From Spirogloea muscicola (lineage: Eukaryota; Streptophyta; Zygnematophyceae; Spirogloeales; Spirogloeaceae): 21,078 nucleotides of DNA. Below, piece after piece: positions 10,213 to 17,775 of this stretch. Position 1 is the first letter of the stretch. Each line of letters opens with the position of its first letter. The stretch spans positions 243,149-264,226 of the forward strand of contig WELB01000133.1 in the NCBI GenBank assembly GCA_009602725.1. The letters run 5' to 3'. The position numbers and the translations under genes were made by a program. Under the pieces are notes generated by a model. The model searched no databases. It saw nothing but the letters and a program-made list of their open reading frames with translations, and was not told where the DNA came from.

Positions 10213-11546
10213 GCGCTCGCAGCAGCAGCGGAGCTGCAGTGGCTGACGTCGGAGTCATGGGCAGCTCTGCTGCCACCTCGCCGCCACGAGCCTCGGGTCT
10301 AGCGCGCCCCGCTGCGCCATTGCTGGCCCTGCTGGCGGGCCTCTGATGGCGGCGGCGGTGGCTGCAGTGAATGAGCTGTGACGATGCCAGATTGTGTTAC
10401 ACTGATCACAGCAGCAACTTCATCTATTATTGCATGCGCAGTCGACACCCTGCACTTGATGAATGAACTTGCACAGCAATTTGAGCTTGTTCATTGCACT
10501 CCCTGGCAAGTTTTCTCCATGCGATACCTCGACTTTCTTGCACTGTTTTTTCCGGCTGGTTGGTCACAGTCCAGCTGGACGAGCTGCTTCTACAATCAGA
10601 CGCTCCATCAAGGAGCAGTAGTGGGGGGCCGGACTCCAGCACTTTTCCAGGGCACGGTCCAGGACAGGGCAACGGACCCCCGAGACGAGCCAGATGTTTT
10701 TCCGACTCAGTAGTTGCATACTGCAGCTTCTGACAGCAAGAAAGTGCAACCCGCAAGCCATGAAGTGCCGCCACTTAGCTCGTAGACCGGCAGTATGCTA
10801 ATCATTTACCTGAGCCACCTTAGCATAGGGCCTCGTTTCATGTAGCCCCACTTTCCGCACTAGCTTTTGCCTGAACAGTGTTGGCCACCCTTTGATTTCA
10901 TAAGCAACACGCGCCTTCTCACTGATTATGCTCAGTAGTCAAGGAATTTGCTACATTGTCTCTCTCTGCCATAAAACGATTCGCTCACCGCAACAGTGCG
11001 ATCGACTCCGTGTGCAGGTAGTCCCTGCTTCCATCTTGTTCAAACAGTGGCTGAGTCGTCTTTCCTTGGAGATGAGATATCTGAAGGCGGGGAAAAGTCA
11101 TTTTCCAAGAGGTCGGTGTCTGTGAAAGGTCAACCCAGAAGCGTAAAGCTTTACAAGAAAGGTAGTCAAAGAATCGCACTTGAAGTGCACTTTGTCATTG
11201 TGCTGTTTGTCCGTGCAATGATAATACAATCACAAAATGCTCCGGATTTGGAACCTCAATATACAATCGTCAGTGGCACTCAGCAGGGGACTTCAAAAAA
11301 TAAGCATCATTGTGCTATTCGTGTTGTGTGAAGCCAACTAGGGGCTGTCCACATGATTTACAAGACCCATTCATCGGGTCTTGTCATGGTGGCACATGAA
11401 CATGCTTGGTGCAGCGCTAGTCGGATCTTCACTTGGTTGTGCAGCAAAGTCAGTATCAATTATCAGCAAGACAAAAAGTAAACTAACAAATAAAACAATT
11501 TTAGCAAACTGGTGTACACAGTACATCCAGTGCCCCAAGTATTGAC
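10213..11546. other. Intergenic region between the CHI-like and SWI2-type genes
   Basis: Both flanking genes are on the minus strand, so this holds the 3' UTR of the CHI-like gene and the promoter of the SNF2 gene. About 30 bases before the SNF2 start (10243-10249) there is TGACGTC, a bZIP/CRE-type core. A minus-strand TGTAA, a chlorophyte-style poly(A) signal, lies at 11358-11362, about 185 bases past the CHI-like stop. The longest frames here have no recognisable motifs or paired splice sites. Confidence 0.5.
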
Positions 11547-12680
11547 CTACAGGATCTTGGATGCACCCTGGGCAATGCTGGTCTTCAGAGAAGGGCTGAC
11601 CGCCTCCTTGCCCAAGTATACATCAAAGAGGGCCTGTGCAAGTGGCTGGGATGATATACAGGCCAACGGCTTCTCTGGGATTTGCAAGTCGGTGGCATCC
11701 GCCAAGTATGCAATCTGCAATGAAGGGGACTCTCAGCATTTGTGCAAAGGTGGCAGTCTCAGAAATTCCGTGCCAGTGTCATTAAGGGCATTGGCCTATG
11801 CTGCCCAAAGGGGCGTCCAAGATGTCTAGGTGCACCAGAGATTGCAAAGCTTACGGCTGGCAAGAGAGAGAGGCACTGTTATTGGTGCCGCTGGGCGTGA
11901 TCTACCTGCAAAGTTGCTGGCATCAACCACGAGACGATGATGGCGCTGTTCTTTTTCAAAGACTGGCCCTTGATTGTCTCGCCAAAGGCTATGAGCGCCG
12001 ACTCTGCCGTGTCACCTTCGTTGGCGGCCTTCAGCCTGGGCCTCAGTTCCTCATTCAAAGCCTCGACGAACTGATCACCTCCCACATTCCGTGCGAGCAC
12101 CAGCACAAGGGTCTTCTCCACCGGGGCTGCATGCATGCGGACAAAGCCCAATCAGCTGCCTGATTGCTCGTAACTCAGTAAGAATCGTGATTTGGGAGCC
12201 AATATATCGTGTATGGAAAGGGCAGGGCGAAGCTGCACGGCCACCTGCACAGTGGCTGCGTTCAACAGTACCTCGAATGAGAGCGCTGTAGAAGCCCTCG
12301 TCCTTCTCCAGAGCAGCTGCGGACCTGCCCTTCCACGTAGCCTCAAAGCCCGCGAAGGTTTTGTTTGCATAGAAGCCGACTGCATAGACCTTGACTGCCA
12401 GCACCGCAATCTTCTTCTCGCGAACACCTGGACAGTGCAGAACGTGGCACCCTGAGCAGAGCACATGAATGCAGATCCAATTCACAAGCTGGGCAGCAGT
12501 GTCGTCAATTCTACGGCTGTTGCCTTGAAGATAGGAACATGTAAATACACTTTTAAGATCCGTGCGAAGACTATGCTTGTTCACCTGTGCCAAGGAGCTC
12601 CAGGACATTGTCGCCGGGGATAGCCAGAGAGGACGGGAATGCAATGTTGGTGGCAGGCTCCTTCACGGCCGTCTCTGTGC
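11547..12680 (-). CDS. Chalcone-isomerase-like fatty-acid-binding protein (FAP type), 5' end unresolved
   Basis: Four exons join in phase: 12585-12680, 12272-12427, 11906-12126 and 11547-11714, ending at TAG 11547-11549. They give about 212 residues of CHI fold. Matching segments are EPATNIAFPSSL, LELLGTGVREKK, VKVYAVGFYA, TWKGRSAAALEKDEGFY, APVEKTLVLVLARNVGG, LKKNSAIIVSW and ALFDVYLGKEAVSPSLKTSI. Aligned by eye to chalcone isomerase (GVRG...KFTAIGVYLE), the Arg is kept in GVREKK but the catalytic Thr position carries Tyr in KVYAVGFY. That Arg/Tyr pair is what fatty-acid-binding CHI-fold proteins use to hold a fatty-acid carboxylate, so this is more likely a non-catalytic plastid lipid binder than a flavonoid enzyme. 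The first supported exon starts inside a codon, so at least one upstream exon exists, probably coding a transit peptide. The gene diverges from MsrB. Confidence 0.92.
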
Positions 12681-13100
12681 CTGCAGCTGTTCACAGCGGC
12701 ACGAAGGACACGTGGAATCTTTTTTCTCAGGGACGTAAACCACACAGCCCAGCTCAGATGCCAGGGCTTCAACCAGGCCGCCATGCTTCCAATGTGGGCA
12801 CTATGCTATCTACGACCATTCGCAATCTCGAGAATGCGAGCAGATGTGTGCACATTGGCGAGCAGGCGCGTCCAGGACAGAAGCTCAGGGCGCATGGGAA
12901 GCCAGAGCTTACTAGAGGGGGCATTGGCGGCCAGCATTGACTGCCAGATGACATGCTTACTGACGGCATTGCCTTCTCAAGTGATGGCGGAAGCATATGG
13001 CACAATGCAGTCGCAACGACGACGTTTCGAAACAGCCGGATTGATAGGATTGCGGACACTGCAAGCGTAACGGGGGCCCGAGGCCACAAGGGGGTCTCAC

Positions 13101-13290
13101 CGGCAGCACGGGCAGCTCCAGGACGCCGCGCAAGCGCCCATCGCAGGCTCGGAGCTCGGGGAGCGAGCCCCGGGGACGCCGCTGCCGGCCTCGGGAATGG
13201 AGCCGCCGCGGCAGGCGGGCGGGCGGCGGGGGCGGGGGCAGCCGCAGAAGCCGAAGGGAACGCCCGACAGCCGGCGCGGGTGTCGACGCG
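13101..13290 (-). CDS. Candidate first exon of the CHI-like gene (Ala/Pro/Arg-rich leader)
   Basis: A GCCG|GTGAGA donor at 13101/13100 would splice in the correct phase to the exon starting at 12680. Read in that frame, the exon is open back to a TAA near 13290 and is rich in Ala, Pro and Arg (for example PSLRWALARRPGAARAA), as expected for a plastid transit peptide. No ATG lies in this frame. Either initiation is at a non-ATG codon, another 5' exon exists, or the donor is different. An out-of-frame ATG (MGACAAS) lies within the exon. Confidence 0.35.
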
Positions 13291-13301
13291 GGGGCGTTAA
13301 C

Positions 13302-13406
13302 GCTAACCGCGGCCGTTACGTGCTAACCGCGGGCCCCAACTAACAGACCGGTCGCCGGGGGAGGGCCGGCGCCACGTGGCGCGCCGGCTGACGTTATGCC
13401 AATTGG
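13302..13406. promoter_or_regulatory. Divergent promoter between CHI-like and MsrB genes
   Basis: This GC-rich segment lies between two divergently transcribed genes. It holds an 11-base direct repeat GCTAACCGCGG at 13302-13312 and 13322-13332, starting exactly 20 bases apart. A MYB type-I core CCGTTA lies between the copies at 13313-13318. A G-box CACGTG at 13373-13378 sits inside the palindrome GCCACGTGGC. TGACGT is at 13389-13394, and the palindrome CCAATTGG, with a CCAAT box on both strands, is at 13399-13406. The elements are seen in the sequence; their binding factors are inferred from core motifs. Confidence 0.55.
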
Positions 13407-13700
13407 CGGCTGCCAGCTCCGGGGACGGATCCCCAACGGCAACGCAACGGCGACGCGTCGGGGCGCCGCTCCGTTGGGTAGAGCCCCTTCCGTGGAACCT
13501 TCCTCCGGGGGTGCGGAAGCGTGGCCGAAAGCCAGAGCGCCACGCCGCCGGTCACGCGAATGGGCTGAGGGGGGGGTGGCCGGTGCCATTCAACACGACC
13601 CGGGTGTTTCCCCCTGCTTGTTCCTCCCGAGCTCCCGCCCGCGTGCGCACCTTCGCCAGCCCCCATAGCTGCGCCCTCCCCCGTCGCCCTCCTTAACCCC

Positions 13701-13800
13701 ATGGCCGCCGCGCCCTCGCTCATCGCCCGCGCCTCCGCCTCCGCCGCCTCCGCCGCCGCCGCCGCCGCGCCCCCCGTCGCCGCCGCCGCCCTCGGCGCCC
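13701..13800 (+). repeat. GCC-rich tract coding alanine runs in the MsrB leader
   Basis: Repeats of CCGCC and GCC encode Ala-Ser and Ala runs within residues 1-30 of the MsrB transit peptide. This is low-complexity coding sequence and is probably length-variable. Confidence 0.75.
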
Positions 13801-14732
13801 GCAGAGCTCTGCTCCTTGCCAGCAGCTTCCGCGGCGTCGCGCCGCTCCGGCTCCAGCACCCGACCGCGACTTCGGCCCGCAGACGCCTGTCAGCCTCGCC
13901 AGCTGCCAGCATGGCGGGCGCGAGCAAGGTCCAGAAGAGCGACGACGAGTGGCGGGCCGTCCTGAACCCCGAGCAGTTCCGCGTCATCCGCCAGAAGGGC
14001 ACCGAGTACGCCTCCCCAGCGAGCCCTCGCGGACGACATGCGCTCTTGAAGCCCGCGCTGCCGCTGGCGCTGCCTTCGCTAGTGGTGCTGGTGCTGACGC
14101 CGATGCCGTTTCACGCTGCGGCAGGTATCCCGGGACTGGCGAGTACAACAAGCACTACAAGGACGGGACGTACCTGTGCGCCGCCTGCCAGGCGCCGCTG
14201 TACAAGTCCACCACCAAGTTCGACTCCGGCTGCGGCTGGCCCGCCTTCTACGAGGGCATCCCCGGCGCCATCACTCGCACAGTACGTGCCTGCTCCCCTG
14301 TGGCACTTTCCCCTGCCTCTGCTGCTTCGCAGCTCGCCCATGCTGGCTCCTGAGGGCTGCAAGTTGAGCTGCATTGTTTCTGCCATCTGCTTTCCTTGTA
14401 CCCTAATGTGTGTGTGACTGACGGTGGAGGCGAGTGGCTGGACCTGGTCGCTGATCGGCGTAACAGTTCTGGCTGAACCAGGGCCGCGCTCGACCACCTT
14501 GCCAAGCATGAGACCATCGACCTGCTCACATGAAAATGACAGCCCCTTGTCTTTGTGCCTCTGCTTGCATTGCCTGCTGCGGCAGACGGACTCCGACGGC
14601 AGGCGCGTGGAGATAACCTGCACGCGCTGTAGCGGCCACCTGGGTCATGTATTCAAGGGCGAGGGCTTCAACACGCCGGTGGATGAGCGGCACTGCGTCA
14701 ACAGTGTGTCGCTTAAGTTTACACAAGAGTGA
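13701..14732 (+). CDS. MSRB: Peptide methionine-R-sulfoxide reductase B, organelle-targeted
   Basis: Three exons (13701-14005, 14125-14281, 14586-14732) join in phase with GT-AG borders to give 202 residues. MsrB reduces methionine-R-sulfoxide in proteins back to methionine using thioredoxin-type reductant. The SelR domain starts near [20 protein letters not shown] and continues with [12 protein letters not shown], two zinc-binding CxxC pairs (C120/C123 and C166/C169), the putative resolving Cys in SGCGWPAF (C138), [12 protein letters not shown], and the catalytic Cys in [13 protein letters not shown] (C191). Residues 1-70 are rich in Ala, Ser and Arg and lack acids, as in a plastid or mitochondrial transit peptide. 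A second in-frame ATG at 13911 (MAGASKVQK) sits just before the domain and could give a cytosolic form. The start context CCCCATGGCC is favourable. No selenocysteine codon is seen. The upstream region is shared with the CHI-like gene. Confidence 0.97.
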
Positions 14733-15560
14733 GGGGGGGTTAAGGAGAGCCAATGCTGGAGGATTGTGCGGTTGGCCGCACCTCAGCCTGCAGAGTGACT
14801 GAGTCTTATTGTATTGCTGCCTTAGGACGGCTATTAACTTTGGTGATTAGGGTAGAATTGCTGCAGCCATGAAACCCCACCAACTAGCCTACTCCAATCC
14901 CCCAATTAAGCAGGGAACAGACGTAGCTGCTTGTCGCGGAGGGGCCTTGGATGCCGTCATCACGGGCCAGGGGCTCGTCCACCAATCTGTACATGCTGTC
15001 TTGTGACAGCTGTGGGTCGATCATCATAATTGAGCAGGCAGCCTGCACTCATTGATGTGATTGCTGTATTTTAGCAACTGGACCACTGCGATGGCTCATA
15101 TGCTGTTCTCTTTACCCTCGCTTGGCCAAGCAAGCGCCAGCGTGGACAGCCCTCGCAGAACTAGCTATGAAAACCTTCCATCACTAAATCTTGGTAATGC
15201 ACTGCGTGGGGGGCTGAGGATGTCAATCACTGCTGGATGGGTTGGAAATAGATTGTGAACAGCACGATACAAACAAAATCACACATGTAAGTCTACAAAG
15301 CTGCTGATAAGCTTGTCCATGCTCATTACCAGTGCAACGTACGTCTACACCATCACCACAAGATATCACATCTCAGCCTCACATATAGCAGCAGCAAAGT
15401 GGTCATCCTCGAGTGACTGCCAGTGGCCAGGATTGGCCTCAGTTTGAGCAAGCCACTGTCATGGATTGCGTGCTTGCGGTGTGAGGCGACTATTCATAAT
15501 CGAGCTTCAGGTGCCTCAGATACTCAATAACAATAAAGTCAAGCAGCTGCAGGGATGGCA
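14733..15560. other. Intergenic region between convergent MsrB and DUF3253 genes
   Basis: This holds the 3' UTRs of two genes that converge. A TGTAA motif at 15286-15290 lies about 550 bases past the MsrB stop. I see no open frame with motifs, no RNA-gene fold and no repeat. Confidence 0.5.
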
Positions 15561-16578
15561 TCACGGCATTGATGGAGGCAGACGCAGGCGGATCGGCCCC
15601 TTGGTGGGCTGTGATGGATCTTGGACCTCGCCCCTCTGAGGAACAGTAACAAGACTGTACTTATGAATATAGGCAGGATAGTGGACTGATGCTTTGCTGT
15701 GAATTAAGCTTGAGTTTTACCGCAAACACGCACCTGCACGATCTGCAGTCGTCCTTGCAAGGCAAGCGCCCTTGCGACCTGCGTGAGAAGGAGCGCTCAG
15801 CGCGCCTGCCGCCCATATGGAACAGAGTGCTGGCTTGGCATGCACTTTCTGGGCATCAATTTATCGCAGGAAGGAGGAGCCGGCTTGAGAACCTGCCGCG
15901 TCTCCTCCATGCGAAGCCTGCCACCGACATAGCCACCACGCACATCGTGAGGTGTGTTGGTGTGGCCTGTGCCGAGTAACTGGCCAATGGTGCTGATTAG
16001 CATGTGAGCACAGTCGATTGACTACCTCCATCCAGACGGGTCTACCGCCCTCGCTGCGCTCCACCCTCGCCAGAGTCCACGTGCATGGCAGAGAGCGGAT
16101 CACAGTGCATGTCAGGCAGCTGGCCCAGCATCACCATCTGCGATAGTCACAGTCAAGCTGCGTAGGATCTGTGGGCAGCTGCCTGTGTGAGATGGGCGGG
16201 AGCAGTGGCAGCAGCAGCAGCAGCACCAGCTTCTGACGGTCACATGGTGGAGGCGCGCTTCCGGCGGCCGAGGATGGCCAGGATTGCCGCCTCCAGCTCG
16301 CCGGCTGGCCCCGCGTCGGCGGTCGGCGCCTCTGCGGCGCCACTGTCACCGCCGCCATCACGAGCGCCGGGCGCCGCCTCGGCCTTACGTCTACTGTGGC
16401 GGCCTCTACCACGAGCGGCGCTGGCGGAAGTGGGCGACTCCGGCACCGCCGCCGCTTCGGCCTTGCGCTTCCGCGGTGCCGGCCCATCAAGCGCCGCTGC
16501 GGCGGGCCGCCCAGAGCGGCTACTGAGCGCCGATGGCTCCTCCTTCTGGCGCCGTCCCTGGCGCCCCGCCTTCACCAT
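15561..16578 (-). CDS. DUF3253 domain protein built from very small exons
   Basis: Proposed exons are 16244-16578, 16026-16065, 15893-15917, 15734-15778 and 15561-15635 (TGA). Exon 1 codes a basic, Ala-rich N-terminus with possible nuclear signals (RKRKA, RRQK), then GELEAAILAILGRRKRAST, the start of DUF3253. Exons 2-5 join in phase to read SAARAVDPSGWR, LRMEETRQ, VARALALQGRLQIVQ, RGEVQDP and KGPIRLRLPP, matching the winged-helix-like DUF3253 order (PSExAR, GWR, V(A)R-L--G, Q-G--VDP, GPIRLR). The joint of exon 1 (ending ACC AT) with exon 2 (starting GG TGG) is one base out of phase and lacks the usual Cys-Pro of TICPSE. Either I have this border wrong, a base is mis-called in the GGG at 16064-16066, or the gene is damaged. 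The molecular role of DUF3253 is unknown, and it is known mainly from bacteria. The ATG at 16578 is the first after an in-frame stop. Confidence 0.78.
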
Positions 16579-17775
16579 GGCCGCGAGCTGGCGAGCTGCC
16601 TCCCAGCGGCGGCGGGCTCAGTGAGAGCCCCGCCTTCTCCTGCAGCGCAGCCACGGCCGCCTATCTCCGGACGCATTTGCTGTCTCCTGGACTGCTCAAC
16701 ACGGCTGCAGCAACTGACCTCCGGCTGCTTGACAAGGTCTATCTTGTGCACCCAGTGGTCACTTGGGTCACAGTGCTTTAGCGCTTTCTTGGCCCCTTCT
16801 CGATCGTCATACTCTCTCTGTGCTGGCCAACCACAGCCATCGCCTTCTTCTGGAAGAGTCTTCCTCTCAAGCCGATTCTTTCATATCAGCAGTCGCTTTC
16901 TCAAGCAAAGATCACGACCTGCACCTGCTTTGTCGTCGGGCGCGAGAGTGCAATGCCTGGCCCGGACGTGAGCCGGTGGGGCCAACGAGGGAAGAGGCTG
17001 CCTAGACGTGAGCCCCGCGCCAAGCATCAGCGGCCCGGCAACCACCGAGCCTGGGCGACTCTCTTTGCGGGGGTCCGAAAGATCAAATGCAGATCCGCAG
17101 GTATGGCTCGAGAACCAGCAAAAGCATCAAGATCTGCATCTAGCACTCTTCGAGCTTTCTTGAATCTACTTCAGAGAACAAAGGTCTGGGACCTCAACTT
17201 CTCCTCCACCTTGGTGTATGCCTGGAATCCTCAACTACACCTGGCGATTGGTGCAGAGTAATGGCAGTGTTGCTACCGGCGCGGCCTGCAGGTATTGCTG
17301 CTTCTCAAATCAGCACGTCGGCCATCCACGAGAGAAAGTGATACAGGAGCTTGCCGACTGCCTCAAGTCTGGAGAGCAGGCCCCTCTTCTGGAGGGGACC
17401 TGGCAGGCCTTTGCCCGAGCGGGCATGCACCTTGGAGCAGGCCACTGAGCAGGCAGCCAAGGGGTGGTGGGAAGGGGGCACCCAGGTCTACTCCAGTAGC
17501 CCGTCGCCAGAGTCGGAGGAGCGGTATCAAGGCCGCTCCAAGTCGGGCTTCGGGAGAGTGGACAGGCACAATGGAGACGTACGACACTTCTCTGTCAGCT
17601 GGAACGTGCACAGATACAGACCAGCATCTAGTAGCAGAGCGAGCCACTCTGCTGCAGGTGCTTTCTCAGCACTTTGGCGAGCGCGAGGCCAGACAACCAT
17701 CCGTAATGATCAGCAGATGCGGCACGGCAGCAAAGAAGTGGTAGCGCGGCAACAGAAGCGCCACTGCCGTGGTCA
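16579..17775. other. Unresolved region between DUF3253 and GRWD1 genes
   Basis: This contains the 3' UTR of GRWD1 and the promoter of the DUF3253 gene, about 1.2 kb in all, and is more coding-like than the other gaps. On the minus strand, 16719-16871 is open, includes DDREGAKKALKH and WVHKIDLVKQPE, and ends at a clean GAG|GTCAGT donor. Another minus-strand stretch, about 17020-17155, reads ARRVLDADLDAFAGSR in a different frame. I recognise neither and cannot link them by splicing with confidence. Plus-strand frames here (for example 17351-17941) are Arg/Ser-rich and lack motifs. Confidence 0.35.

Noticed and set aside
13394-14002. Minus-strand open frame of 202 codons, Ala/Gly-rich
   Set aside because: It is antisense to the MsrB leader exon and its promoter; composition follows from GCC repeats.
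16187-16971. Plus-strand Ala/Arg-rich frames up to 191 codons
   Set aside because: They are antisense to DUF3253 exon 1 and its promoter; no motifs, explained by GC-rich composition.
17363-17560. Possible HIT-type zinc finger on the minus strand (ACSVACSKVH)
   Set aside because: Only two Cys in a suggestive spacing, without the upstream CxxC pairs or the family tail; probably the GRWD1 3' UTR.
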